64,000 nt of DNA from Deinococcus aerius (lineage in GTDB: Bacteria; Deinococcota; Deinococci; Deinococcales; Deinococcaceae). Numbering within the stretch: position 1 is the stretch's first letter; every line of letters starts with the position of its first letter. Location: positions 55,953 through 119,952 of the forward strand of contig NZ_BFAG01000016.1 in assembly GCF_002897375.1 (NCBI RefSeq). Direction: 5' to 3'. This document shows positions 19,576 to 30,961 of the stretch, one piece after another. Under the pieces are notes generated by a model. It saw only the letters and a list, made by a program, of their open reading frames with translations. It was not told the DNA's origin and searched no databases. The position numbers and the translations under genes were made by a program.

Positions 19576-21024
19576 ATGAAACACTTTGACCGAGCAACCA
19601 AGATCGTCGCCACCGTCGGCCCGGCGAGCCGCAACCCCGAGGTGCTGGGCCGGATGATCGACGCGGGCCTGAACGTGGTCCGCATGAACTTCAGCCACGG
19701 GGACCCCGAGGACCACCGCCAGACGGTGCAGATGGTGCGGGAACTCGCCACCCGCAAGGGCGTGACGGTGGGCATCCTGCAAGACCTCCAGGGGCCGAAG
19801 ATCCGGGTGGGGCGCTTCCGCGAGGGGGCCGTGACCCTGGAGCCCGGCCAGAAGTTCACGATCACGATGGACGATGTCGAGGGCGACGAGACGCGCGTGA
19901 GCAGCACCTATAAGGGGCTCGCGCTCGACGTTCACCCCGGCATGACCCTGCTGCTCGACGACGGCAACCTGAACCTGAAGGTCGATCAGGTGCGCGGCAA
20001 CGACGTGCAGACGACGGTAATCATCGGTGGCGTGCTGAAGAACAACAAGGGCATCAACGTGCCGCAGGCCGAACTCGCCGTGCCCGCCCTGTCGGACAAG
20101 GACGTGCAGGACATGGAGTTTGGGGCACAGCTCGGGGTGGACTGGGTGGCGCTCTCGTTCGTCCGCTCGCGCGACGACCTGCTGCTCGCCCGGCACTACC
20201 TCGCCCGTTTCGGCTCGCGGGCCAAGCTGATGGCGAAGATCGAGAAGCCTCAGGCGGTCGAGCGCTTCGAGGACATCCTGCGCGAGGTGGACGGCATCAT
20301 GGTCGCGCGCGGCGACCTGGGCGTCGAGATGCGCCCCGAGCAGGTGCCCACCATCCAGAAGCGCCTGATCCGGTTGTGCCGCGAGGTGGGCAAGCCGGTG
20401 ATCACCGCGACCCAGATGCTGGAGAGCATGATCAACCTGCCACGTCCCACCCGCGCCGAGGCGTCGGACGTGGCGAACGCGATCTACGACGGCACCGACG
20501 CGGTGATGCTGAGCGCGGAGTCGGCTGCCGGGCACTACCCCGTCGAGGCCGTCGCCATGATGGACCGCATCGCCCGCGAGGCCGAGGGGAGCGAGCACTA
20601 CAAGATGCTCCAGCGTCAGGTCGTGATCGAGACGGAGCTCGCCCAGGACTCCATCGCCGCCGCGGCCTGCTCCATCGGCGAGAAGCTGGATACGCCCGTC
20701 ATCGTGACCTTCACGAGCACGGGCGGCGCGGCGACCCGTATCGCCAAGAACCGGCCCCCGCTGGCGATCCTGGCCCTGACGCCCAACGAGCAGACCCGCA
20801 ACCAGCTCGCCCTCTCCTGGGGCGTGGTGCCCATGCTCAGCGAGGACCCGCACGACACCGACGACATGGTCCGCATCGCCAACGACGAGCTGAGGAAGAG
20901 CGGGCTCGCGGATGTGGGCGACCGCTACGTCATCACGGCGGGCGTGCCCTTCGGCGTGAGGGGCACCACGAACATGCTGCGTGTCGAGCGTCTGCGTGAG
21001 GAAGACCTGAGCGACCGGGTTTAA
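19576..21024 (+). CDS. pyk: Pyruvate kinase
   Basis: 482 aa. Motifs: TKIVATVGPASRNPEVL at the start, LQDLQGPKIRVG, the catalytic-site MAKIEKPQAVE, MVARGDLGVEM and ITATQMLESMI. A C-terminal alpha/beta domain of about 120 residues is present. It makes pyruvate and ATP from phosphoenolpyruvate, the step after eno. The eno-pyk pairing suggests joint expression, with the hairpin repeat between them allowing separate levels. Confidence 0.97.
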   Translation: MKHFDRATKIVATVGPASRNPEVLGRMIDAGLNVVRMNFSHGDPEDHRQTVQMVRELATRKGVTVGILQDLQGPKIRVGRFREGAVTLEPGQKFTITMDDVEGDETRVSSTYKGLALDVHPGMTLLLDDGNLNLKVDQVRGNDVQTTVIIGGVLKNNKGINVPQAELAVPALSDKDVQDMEFGAQLGVDWVALSFVRSRDDLLLARHYLARFGSRAKLMAKIEKPQAVERFEDILREVDGIMVARGDLGVEMRPEQVPTIQKRLIRLCREVGKPVITATQMLESMINLPRPTRAEASDVANAIYDGTDAVMLSAESAAGHYPVEAVAMMDRIAREAEGSEHYKMLQRQVVIETELAQDSIAAAACSIGEKLDTPVIVTFTSTGGAATRIAKNRPPLAILALTPNEQTRNQLALSWGVVPMLSEDPHDTDDMVRIANDELRKSGLADVGDRYVITAGVPFGVRGTTNMLRVERLREEDLSDRV

Positions 21025-21051
21025 ACCTTCACCCGGCGCCCAAAAAGAACG

Positions 21052-21075
21052 GCCCCTCGTCTTCATGTGAGGGGC
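21052..21075 (+). terminator. Intrinsic terminator after pyk
   Basis: GCCCCTC (21052-21058) pairs with GAGGGGC (21069-21075), followed by TTGTCAGGTTTTT. It lies 28 bases after the pyk stop and before the DnaA-box cluster. Confidence 0.75.
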
Positions 21076-21086
21076 TTGTCAGGTTT

Positions 21087-21210
21087 TTATCCACAGTGCG
21101 CGGCTTTATCCACACCCCGGGTGTGGATAACTTTTTGGTGGGAACGAATCGAACCGCGTTCTGGACGTTATCCACAGAAGGGAGAGTTATCCACAGCGTT
21201 CTGTGCATAA
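21087..21210. promoter_or_regulatory. DnaA-box cluster between pyk and tyrS
   Basis: Five perfect DnaA boxes (TTATCCACA at 21087-21095, 21106-21114, 21168-21176 and 21187-21195; TGTGGATAA at 21122-21130) plus one TGTGCATAA (21202-21210, matching TTATNCACA) in 124 bases. This is as dense as oriC itself but 4.2 kb away between convergent genes, with no DnaA-trios or A/T-rich unwinding tract. A DnaA-titrating or DnaA-nucleotide-exchange site is likely. Confidence 0.8.
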
Positions 21211-21271
21211 CTTTCCCTGTGGGCCGGGCCTCTGGGAAGCCCGTGGAGGCCCCGGCGAGACCCCGAACGGG

Positions 21272-22588
<1,317 letters not shown>

Positions 22589-22694
22589 CTAGAACTGACC
22601 CGCCCACCTAGCGGCGGGGAGGATACGCACGTCGGGTCAGACGCCTCATGCGGAGCAGTGTAGCAAAAGGCGGCTCACGCTCTACCCTGACCCG

Positions 22695-23273
22695 GTGAAG
22701 ACCATCCACGAACTCCGCGCCACCTTTCCCCGCCCGGGCCGATTGGAGTGGATCGGGCTGCGCGAGACCCGGCGCGGCCCGGTGCGGAGCGTGACGGAAG
22801 CGGAGGTGCATCCCCTCGTCGGCCTGATCGGCGACCACGGGAAACAGGCTCCAGCCAGGCTGCGCGCCCTGACCGGGGAACCGGGGGAAGCGGCGACCCC
22901 ACAGAGGACTTCTCCCATTCCCGGCGGTCCCGGGCGGCGACAGGTCACGCTCCTCCAGGCCGAGCACCTGCCCGTGATCGCGGCCCTGGCAGGGTTGTCC
23001 GAAGCCACACCCGAGAGGCTGCGCCGCAACCTCCTCGTGAGCGGCCTGCCCCTGCTCGCCCTCAAGGACGCCCGGCTCCGGGTGGGGGAGGTCGTGCTGG
23101 AGGCCACCGGGGAATGCCATCCCTGTTCCCGCATGGAGGAGACGCTGGGCGAGGGCGGCTACAACGCCGTGCGCGGGCACGGGGGCCTGACGGCGCGGGT
23201 GATCTCGGGCGGCCTGATCCGGGTGGGCGACCCCGTGACCGTGCTGGAACCCGTTCAGTCGGGGAGAGGCTGA
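22695..23273 (+). CDS. MOSC-domain protein
   Basis: 192 aa. The C-terminal half carries ATGECHPCSRMEE with the conserved Cys of MOSC domains (molybdenum-cofactor sulfurase C-terminal), and the pattern VGLIGDHGK...GRRQVTLLQAEHLP matches the domain start. MOSC proteins bind sulfur or the molybdenum cofactor. It starts at a GTG and is divergent from tyrS. The next gene follows 15 bases later, hinting at an operon. Confidence 0.8.
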   Translation: MKTIHELRATFPRPGRLEWIGLRETRRGPVRSVTEAEVHPLVGLIGDHGKQAPARLRALTGEPGEAATPQRTSPIPGGPGRRQVTLLQAEHLPVIAALAGLSEATPERLRRNLLVSGLPLLALKDARLRVGEVVLEATGECHPCSRMEETLGEGGYNAVRGHGGLTARVISGGLIRVGDPVTVLEPVQSGRG

Positions 23274-23288
23274 CCTTATGCTGGGCGG

Positions 23289-23849
23289 GTGAGCCGCTCG
23301 CGCCCTGCCTCCGGCCCGTCCAGGGTCCGCACAGTCGCCCGAGCGTTCGGGTTCACGCTGCTGATCGTGGAACTGGGCGTCCTCAGCTCCCTCGCCTTCA
23401 GCCTGGCGCTCTTCATCGCGGCCATCGTGCAGGCTTACCGCACCATCCGGGAAGCATTCGGCCACCTGGGCGAGGCGGGCACGACCAAGGAACTGCTTAT
23501 CGCCGCCGTCGAGCAGGCCGACACGCTGCTCGTCGGCGTGGCGCTGCTGATCATCAGTCTGGGGCTCCAGGCCCTGTTCGTCGGGCAACTCCACAACGTT
23601 CCGGCCTGGCTGCACATCCGTACCTTCGATGACCTGAAGCAGAAGCTGCTGGGCGTGGTGGTCACGGCGCTGGCCGTAAATTTCTTCGCCGTGGCGCTGG
23701 AGTGGCAGGGGGGGCCGGACATCCTGACCTACGGGGCCGCCATCGCCGCCGTCATTCTCGCGGTGGGAACCTACAGTGTAATCCTGGGCCGACAAAGCGG
23801 CCTTCCGCACGAACACGAGGAGGCGCGTGATGCCGACCTCCACCCTTGA
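23289..23849 (+). CDS. YqhA-type (UPF0114) integral membrane protein
   Basis: 186 aa. Four hydrophobic segments, near residues 18-45, 75-100, 120-138 and 145-165. The sequence has the family-like pattern of a long second helix, then HIRTFDDLKQKLLG before helix three. The function of UPF0114 is unknown. Its 3' end overlaps trmK by about 20 bases, so it is translated in the same unit. Confidence 0.75.
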   Translation: MSRSRPASGPSRVRTVARAFGFTLLIVELGVLSSLAFSLALFIAAIVQAYRTIREAFGHLGEAGTTKELLIAAVEQADTLLVGVALLIISLGLQALFVGQLHNVPAWLHIRTFDDLKQKLLGVVVTALAVNFFAVALEWQGGPDILTYGAAIAAVILAVGTYSVILGRQSGLPHEHEEARDADLHP

Positions 23850-24507
23850 CGCCCGGCTGGAAGCCGCGCTGCACCTGATTCGCTCGGAGGTCCATGCCGA
23901 TATCGGCTCGGATCACGCCCACCTCCCCATCCGGCTGATCCGGGAGGGCCGCGTGGGGCGATGTGTGGTGGTGGAACTAAACCCCGGCCCGCTGGCCCTG
24001 GCGCAGCGCAAGGTGGCGCGGGCCCGGTTGGAAGACCGCATCGAGGTCCGCGCCGGAAACGGCTTCGCGCCCCTCCGGCCCGGCGAGGTGGACAGCGCCA
24101 GCATGACGGGCATGGGCGCGGGGACGATGGTGGGCATCCTGGACCGGGCGGGGGAGCGGCGACCGCCCACGCTGGTTCTGCAACCGAATGACTCCCCCCG
24201 GCCCCTGCGGGTCTGGGCGCGCGAGCACGGCTACCACCTGACCGCCGAGCGCCTGATCGCCGGGTACTGGCCCTATCCCGTGCTGCGGCTGGACCGCGCG
24301 GGGGGGACCGACCCAGCCTACGCGAGCCTACCCCTGAACGCCGCGTTGCGCTACGGTCCCCACCTGCTGCGGGAGGGGTCCGGGCTGCTCCGCGAGCAGG
24401 TGGAGGCTGACATCGCCCGCCTGGTCCCCCTCGCCGCGCCGGGCCGCACCGCACAGATGGAGCTGGAGGCCGCCCGTGACGCCCTCACAGTGCTCGAAGG
24501 GCAATAA
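23830..24507 (+). CDS. trmK: tRNA (adenine22-N1)-methyltransferase TrmK
   Basis: 225 aa. The SAM motif DIGSDHAHLPI and the catalytic-region VLQPNDSPRPLR agree with TrmK/YqfN (usually DIGSDHAYLPI, LxLQPN). It methylates A22 of tRNA. The ATG at 23830 is four bases after AGGAGG; the GTG just before it is too close to that ribosome site. It overlaps the YqhA-type gene. It ends facing the promoter-terminator cassette on the other strand. Confidence 0.82.
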   Translation: MPTSTLDARLEAALHLIRSEVHADIGSDHAHLPIRLIREGRVGRCVVVELNPGPLALAQRKVARARLEDRIEVRAGNGFAPLRPGEVDSASMTGMGAGTMVGILDRAGERRPPTLVLQPNDSPRPLRVWAREHGYHLTAERLIAGYWPYPVLRLDRAGGTDPAYASLPLNAALRYGPHLLREGSGLLREQVEADIARLVPLAAPGRTAQMELEAARDALTVLEGQ

Positions 24508-24580
24508 AAAAGCCGCCTCTCTAGGCGGTGATGTTAAAAACTATAGCGTGGGATGCAGGGGAAGTCAACTTATGCAGCCG
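24505..24580 (-). promoter_or_regulatory. Promoter-terminator cassette, copy 1
   Basis: On the minus strand: TTGACT (24568-24563), a 17-base spacer, TATAGT (24545-24540), then 11 bases later a hairpin CCGCCT-CTCT-AGGCGG (24528-24513) and six T. Transcription would give an RNA of only about 30 nt unless it begins further upstream. Nearly the same sequence, including the spacer, recurs in the opposite orientation at 47530-47606. Similarity continues about 20 bases upstream of the -35. Function unknown; a tiny RNA or mobile-element remnant is possible. Confidence 0.55.
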
Positions 24581-24651
24581 AGAGTTGGGAGGAAGTTGAC
24601 TTGGCTGCGGCCAGCGCAGGTCTTTCGCAGTTGCCCCACTCCGGGTGAACT

Positions 24652-25159
24652 TCACAGCAGCAGGGCGAGGTGGTGTTCGGCGAGGTGCCCGCCCCCCGCG
24701 TCCCGCACGGCGTCGGGCTGCGTTCCCCAGAGCTGGAACCCGTGCCGCTCGTACAGCCGCCGCGCCGCGTGCTGCGTCTCCATCATGCCCAGGTGCAGCG
24801 AGGTCACGCCCGGCCAGCTCCGCGTGTGGGCGATTCCTGCCCGGAGTAAGGCGTCCCCGCAGCCCTGGCCCCTCGCGGGCGGGAGGACAGACACCCCGAA
24901 CACATTCGCACGGTGGTTCAGCCGGGGCCGGGTCTCCCGGGCGACGGTCAGGAGACCGACCAGCACCCCATCCTGAAAGGCGCCGAAATTCGCCACCTCC
25001 GGCGTCGGCTCCAGCCGGGCGGCGATCTCGGCGAGGGGCCGCGCCGCGAACTCCTCGGCGGTGGTGATAAAGGCGAGCGGGTCCGTCCGCAGGGCCGAGA
25101 GGCGCACCTCCCGGTAGGTGGGCGCGTCGGCGGCGGTCAGGAGGCGGACGGTGACGGGC

Positions 25160-25167
<8 letters not shown>
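24652..25167 (-). CDS. GNAT-family N-acetyltransferase
   Basis: 171 aa, a standard single GNAT domain. Acetyl-CoA binding motif A reads [15 protein letters not shown] (R/Q-x-x-G-x-G/A form), and the end has [13 protein letters not shown], typical of motif B. The substrate is unknown. Its GTG/ATG start overlaps the end of the nitrilase gene by eight bases, implying coupled translation; in some bacteria these two domains are fused. Confidence 0.85.
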
Positions 25168-26095
<928 letters not shown>

Positions 26096-26204
26096 GGGGG
26101 GAGTGTAGCGGCTGACCCGGAGGGGGTCGGGGCGACGGCCTCCCTTTCCCCTTTCTCAAGGGCGCTCTGCCGTGGGGCCGCGAACCCGGGTGTAGCCTGA
26201 CCCC

Positions 26205-26480
26205 ATGTCATCCGGCGGATTCGAGGATCTCACCGATGGGGAAGTCGAGCGGCAGGCCGAGCTGGAGGAACACTGGCCGGAGCGGCTGGAAGAGGCGGAC
26301 CGGGCCGTGGCGGCGCGCCTCCAGGAGGCCGGGTTGACCGGCAGGCTCCAGATCGGGGACGGCTTCCGGTTCGCGTGGCTGCGGGGGGACGACGTGGTCG
26401 CCGAGTCGGACTTCCGGCAACGCTTCCCGGAGGCGTTCGAGGAGGCCGTGGGGCGGCTCCCGGCCCAGTACCGCGCTTGA
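26205..26480 (+). CDS. Hypothetical protein, 91 aa
   Basis: A small acidic soluble protein, Glu-rich and mostly helical by eye ([14 protein letters not shown]). No signal or membrane segment. No family recognised. It lies 25 bases upstream of the phosphatase-superfamily gene on the same strand and is probably co-transcribed. Confidence 0.55.
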   Translation: MSSGGFEDLTDGEVERQAELEEHWPERLEEADRAVAARLQEAGLTGRLQIGDGFRFAWLRGDDVVAESDFRQRFPEAFEEAVGRLPAQYRA

Positions 26481-26505
26481 CCCGGGGCGGCCCGCCCCAC
26501 TCCCC

Positions 26506-27375
26506 GTGACGGGCCTCGTCTGGCTCGCGCTGGACGGCGTCGGCCACCCGCAGGGCGCGCCGGAGGGCTCCGTCTGGGAGACCGAGTTGCCCGCGCTGCG
26601 CCCCCTGGTGGACTCGGGCCTGGCGCTCGACGCGACGCTGGGCGTGCCGGGCCTGCCGCAGTCGGGCACCGGGCAGACGTGCTGGCTGACGGGGCTGGAC
26701 GCCGTGCGCCACATGGGCGAGCACTTCGGGCCGCACCCCGGGCCCACGCTTCAGCGGCTGCTGCGTGCCCGGGCGCTTCCCGGACGGATTGTGCGCGCGG
26801 GCGGACGGGCGGCGTTGGCGAACCACTACCCGCCCGCCTACTTCGCGTCGCAGGAACGGCGGCCCCGGATGGGCTGCTTCCCCTTCTCCTTCCTGGCCGC
26901 GGGGCTGAGCCTCAACCCGCCCGGTGTGCCCCCCGTGCCCGCCACCCTGGGGCTGGGCTACGCCGATCCCTGGCCGCCCGGGGAGCCCCTGGCCGAGGTC
27001 ACGCGGCTGGGGACGGTGCTGGCGGATGCCGCGCGCGAGCAGGACCTGATCGTCTGCGACCTGTGGTTCGGCGACCGCCTGGGGCACCTGGGCCGCGACC
27101 CTCTCCCCTCAGGCGTCCTGCAGGCCGGGCGGGCCTACCTGGAGCGGGTGGACGCCCTGCTGCTGGGGCTGCTTGGCGCGGGGGCGAGGGTGGTCCTGAC
27201 CAGTGACCACGGGAACCTGGAAGACCTGCGCGTCAAGACCCACACCGTCGCCCGGGTGCCGTTCGCCGGGGTGGGGGTGGACCTCGGCCCTGCCCAAACC
27301 GTGGTGGAGGGAGGCCGGGTCCTCGCGGGCTGGTTCGGGGAGCTGGGGGACGGCGACGGGCGCGCGGAATTGTAA
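26506..27375 (+). CDS. Alkaline phosphatase superfamily metalloenzyme
   Basis: 289 aa from a GTG start. The core motifs are an N-terminal LDGVGHP, the nucleophile region PQSGTGQT, and C-terminal metal ligands [10 protein letters not shown] and THT. This pattern is that of the phosphopentomutase/phosphoglycerate mutase group. The reaction is unknown. It is followed by the third DnaA-box cluster and converges on trpF. Confidence 0.75.
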   Translation: MTGLVWLALDGVGHPQGAPEGSVWETELPALRPLVDSGLALDATLGVPGLPQSGTGQTCWLTGLDAVRHMGEHFGPHPGPTLQRLLRARALPGRIVRAGGRAALANHYPPAYFASQERRPRMGCFPFSFLAAGLSLNPPGVPPVPATLGLGYADPWPPGEPLAEVTRLGTVLADAAREQDLIVCDLWFGDRLGHLGRDPLPSGVLQAGRAYLERVDALLLGLLGAGARVVLTSDHGNLEDLRVKTHTVARVPFAGVGVDLGPAQTVVEGGRVLAGWFGELGDGDGRAEL

Positions 27376-27400
27376 CCCAGGCCGGAGTAGGCGGCGGAAG

Positions 27401-27569
27401 TTATCCACAGCCTTTTCCACAGGCCTTGTGGACAAGTGTGGAAAAGGGCCGGGGTGCACTCGGGCGGGACACGGCAAAAAGAGCGTCCCACACGGCGCTC
27501 CCGGACAAGTACAAGGGGGATAAGCGCGACCGTGAGGTTATCCACAGGGCCGCGTTTCACTGTGGATAA
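27401..27569. promoter_or_regulatory. DnaA-box cluster between the phosphatase-like gene and trpF
   Basis: Perfect boxes at 27401-27409 and 27538-27546 (TTATCCACA) and 27561-27569 (TGTGGATAA), with weaker boxes TTTTCCACA (27413-27421), TGTGGACAA (27427-27435) and TGTGGAAAA (27437-27445). It lies 10.6 kb from oriC between convergent genes. No DnaA-trios or unwinding tract are present, so it looks like a second accessory DnaA-binding site. Confidence 0.75.
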
Positions 27570-28186
27570 CTCTGCCGCCCCGCTTCCCGCGCGGCCCGAA
27601 TGAAGGCGCGGACCTCTCCCGGATTTTTCACACCCGGCCTCTCCTCCAGGCGGCTCACGGCGTCCACCCCCGCCGGGCGCAGCACGCGGATCGCCTCCGC
27701 GACGTTCGCGGGTCCCAGGCCCCCGGCGAGCCAGGCCCCGGGCGGGAACACGTCCCGCAGGGCCTCCCAGTCGAGCGGCACCCCGCCCCCCGGTTCCGGC
27801 GCGTCCACCATGGGGGTCACGGCGGGGTCCTCCAGAGTCTCCAGCACGTCCCCGCGGCCCAGGTCGCCCGGGCACAGAACGCGCAGAACGGGATGATACC
27901 GGGCGACCTCGCGCACGTAAAGACTTGACAGCGGGCCGTGGAGCTGCACGGCGCTCACCCGCGCGGCCTCGGCCAGGCGCAGCACCTCGTCCAGCCCCTG
28001 ATTCAGGAACACGCCGACCCGCCCCACCGCCGGGCCGACCGCGAGCCCCGCCTCCCGCGCCACCCCGGCCAGGACGAGCCGGCGGCTGACCGGCGCGAAG
28101 ATGAAGCCCAGCGCGTCGGCCCCCACCTCCGCCGAGAGGAGGGCGTCGTGGACGGAGGTGATGCCGCAGACCTTGACGCGGATCAA
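27557..28186 (-). CDS. trpF: Phosphoribosylanthranilate isomerase
   Basis: 209 aa, normal for TrpF. Signature segments are [31 protein letters not shown] and the C-terminal [11 protein letters not shown] (Asp in the VDAP region acts in the Amadori rearrangement). It works in tryptophan synthesis. The TTG start overlaps the TGA of the upstream 78-aa gene, so it is coupled to that gene rather than to other trp genes, none of which are in the window. Confidence 0.92.
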   Translation of the reverse strand: MIRVKVCGITSVHDALLSAEVGADALGFIFAPVSRRLVLAGVAREAGLAVGPAVGRVGVFLNQGLDEVLRLAEAARVSAVQLHGPLSSLYVREVARYHPVLRVLCPGDLGRGDVLETLEDPAVTPMVDAPEPGGGVPLDWEALRDVFPPGAWLAGGLGPANVAEAIRVLRPAGVDAVSRLEERPGVKNPGEVRAFIRAAREAGRQSYPQ

Positions 28187-28419
28187 CGCCCGGCCTCCAG
28201 GGCGCTCAGCCGCGCCTCCAGGTCGCGGACGCGGCGGGTCAGGGCCACCAGCAGCAGCGCGTAGTGGTCGTACAGCTTGGGGCGCTCCAGCCGGGCCTCG
28301 CCGGACATCCACTCCGAGAGCAGCCGCTCGGCCTCGCGCAGCACCTCCTCGTCGGGCACCTCGCGGAAGTTCCGGTCCCCGAGGATCGTGCGGGCGAAAT
28401 TCAGTTCGCGGTCGGTCAT
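28183..28419 (-). CDS. Small coiled-coil protein coupled to trpF
   Basis: 78 aa from the ATG at 28417-28419. The C-terminal third ([19 protein letters not shown]) is a heptad-patterned coiled coil, so it likely forms oligomers. Its stop overlaps the trpF TTG start. No family recognised. A longer in-frame extension upstream is possible but Pro/Gly-rich and unlike a protein domain. Confidence 0.7.
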   Translation of the reverse strand: MTDRELNFARTILGDRNFREVPDEEVLREAERLLSEWMSGEARLERPKLYDHYALLLVALTRRVRDLEARLSALEAGR

Positions 28420-28931
28420 GGGGGCATTGTGGCGCAGCGGCGGGGTGGCCGGGGGTGCGCGGTGCCGGCCCGGGGACCCCACCGGCCCGTCCTTCTGCCC
28501 GGGGGCCTCCCCGTCTGCTCCTCGGCATCCGGTTCCCCGGTCGTGCGGGGAAGCTCCCGGACGCGCTTCTCCACCGGGCGGGAAAGCGCCTCGGTGGATG
28601 CCATAGCTGGAGCTGGGAGGATTCAGGGTGGGGCGGCCAACCTCCCGGATGCCGGCCTCCGTGCCGTGCCCCATCCTCTTCCCCGCTGAACCCGGCACTT
28701 GCCCGCCCGCTCACGCCCTTCCTGGGGCACTCTCACCACTGGACCCAACGGACTTAGGCCCCGGCCCAGGTGCGAGGGTTGTGGGGCGCCGCCCACCGGA
28801 AGAGCCTGTGACCCCCGGGAAGAAGACCACCTCCAGCCATTCATCACGGACGGCCCGTGGCGGACTGATGGGCTGAAGACCCTGCCCAGCGGGCCCAGCG
28901 AATACCGGGAACGAAGCGGGGCCGCCTGCCC
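28420..28931. other. 512-base region without a recognised gene
   Basis: I see no convincing gene, RNA or operator here. Several short frames exist but have no recognisable domain or good ribosome site. It separates the trpF unit from the MATE gene; its Pro-rich frames are typical of non-coding high-GC sequence. Confidence 0.4.
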
Positions 28932-30362
28932 TCAGAGCCGGACGCTGCGCCAGCGGCCGGAGGCGAAGCGCAGCACGTAGGCCACGGCGGCCAGGGTGAT
29001 GAAGGCGAGCGCGGCCCCCCACGCCCCGGTCACGCCGTAGCGGGGGGCCAGCCAGGAGGCGCCCAGCACCATGACCAGCCACGCGCCCGTCAGGGTCACG
29101 ATCAGCCGGAAGCGGGTGTCGCCCGCCCCGCCCAGCGCCCCGCCGAGGACGATGGCGACCCCGTCGAGGATCTGGTAGGCCGCCATAACGGCCAGGACGC
29201 TCGTGCCCACGGCGAGGACCTCGGGGCTGCGGCTGAACAGGCCGATCAGGGGGCGAGGCAGCGTCAGGAACAGGACGCCCAGCACGCCCATGAAGGCGGC
29301 GGCGAGGCCAGTTCCCCGCCAGCCGATGCGGGTGGCGACCTCGGGGCGGCCCGCCCCCAGCGCCCGGGAAAGCAGGCTCCCCGTGGCCGACGCGAGGGCG
29401 AAGGCGGGCAGAAAACCCAGGCTGGCGAGCTGGAGGGCGATCTGCGACGCGGCGAGTTCGGTGGGACCCAGGCGGGAGAGAACTCCCTGAAAGGCGGTGA
29501 AGGCGCTCACGTCGGCGAGTTCGGTGACGCCCGCCGGCAGGCTGACCCGCGCGAGGCTTCCCAGCTCCCCCCGGGTGGGCCGCGCCAGCCGGAACGGCCC
29601 GAAGCGCGGCCCGTGCAGGTGGCCCAGGAGCCCCAGCGCCAGGCCGTTCTGAAGGGTCACGGCGATCACGGCGGCCCAGGCGGCCCCGGCCACGCCCCAC
29701 CCGAGGCCGAAGATGAACAGCACGGCCAGCGCGGCGTTGACGACGACCACCAGCCAGGCGAGCCGCATGGGCGTGCGGGTGTTGCCCAGCCCCACCATGA
29801 CGGAGAGGGCCGCGCTGCCCAGCAGGAGGACCGGGATTTCCCACACCCGGATGTGCGTGTAGGTCCGGGCGACGGCGGTGATGCCGGGCTCGGGCCGCAG
29901 CAGGGCGAACAGGCCGTCGAGGAGCAGGGGGCCGACCAGCGCCAGCGGCACGCCGACGAGCGCCGAGCCCAGGAATACGCTCGCCCAGCGGCGCACCCCG
30001 GCGGCGTCCCCCGCCCCCAGCGCCCGGGCCACGAACGTCGAGGCGGTGTTCAGGCTGCCCCGGAACAGCAGCACGAGCGTGAGCAGGCAGATGTTGGCAA
30101 AGCCCACCGCCCCGACCTCGACCACCCCCAGGCGGCCCATCAGGAGGGTATCGGTAAAGCCGACCGCCGTGTAGGCGAGGTTCGAGAGCATCAGCGGCCC
30201 GGCGAGCGTGAGCAGCTCGCGGGTGCTGCCCTGTGGGGCGCCGGGGGAAGTGGGGGCGGCGGACACGCCGGGCACGCTAGCATTCCCCCCGCCGGAACCG
30301 TCCAGCCGGACAGAACCCGTACGGAAGGAGGAATCATGGTGGGCCGAATCCATTTGACTCAT
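28932..30362 (-). CDS. MATE-family efflux transporter
   Basis: Up to 476 aa with about twelve hydrophobic segments and the internal two-fold pattern of MATE proteins (LTLAGPLMLSNLAYTAVGFTDT near the start, SLPAGVTELADVSAF at the second half). The true start is probably a GTG near 30275 or 30266, which would give about 445 aa; the first ~30 codons before that are polar and atypical. It exports drugs or metabolites using a cation gradient. It is divergent from the cobalamin genes. Confidence 0.88.
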   Translation of the reverse strand: MSQMDSAHHDSSFRTGSVRLDGSGGGNASVPGVSAAPTSPGAPQGSTRELLTLAGPLMLSNLAYTAVGFTDTLLMGRLGVVEVGAVGFANICLLTLVLLFRGSLNTASTFVARALGAGDAAGVRRWASVFLGSALVGVPLALVGPLLLDGLFALLRPEPGITAVARTYTHIRVWEIPVLLLGSAALSVMVGLGNTRTPMRLAWLVVVVNAALAVLFIFGLGWGVAGAAWAAVIAVTLQNGLALGLLGHLHGPRFGPFRLARPTRGELGSLARVSLPAGVTELADVSAFTAFQGVLSRLGPTELAASQIALQLASLGFLPAFALASATGSLLSRALGAGRPEVATRIGWRGTGLAAAFMGVLGVLFLTLPRPLIGLFSRSPEVLAVGTSVLAVMAAYQILDGVAIVLGGALGGAGDTRFRLIVTLTGAWLVMVLGASWLAPRYGVTGAWGAALAFITLAAVAYVLRFASGRWRSVRL

Positions 30363-30406
30363 CCCGGGTCGGTCGGGGAGGGGGCGCGGTCTGCCCGGGG
30401 GGGCCG

Positions 30407-30416
<10 letters not shown>
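30336..30416 (+). CDS. Possible 26-codon leader peptide coupled to cobU
   Basis: An ATG five bases behind a strong ribosome site (AAGGAGG) opens a 26-codon frame, rich in Gly and Arg, whose TGA overlaps a GTG of cobU (GTGA at 30413). The strong ribosome site has no other gene to serve, so the peptide probably delivers ribosomes to cobU. Whether it senses anything is unknown. Confidence 0.4.
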
Positions 30417-30952
<536 letters not shown>

Positions 30953-30961
30953 AGGAGTCCC

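Noticed and set aside
28711..29844. Long antisense frames opposite or shifted from real genes (for example within the MATE gene)
   Set aside because: They are Pro/Arg/Gly-rich shadows produced by high GC, without domain matches or ribosome sites.
30250..30335. A cobalamin riboswitch before cobU
   Set aside because: The gap is too short and shows no B12-box sequence.
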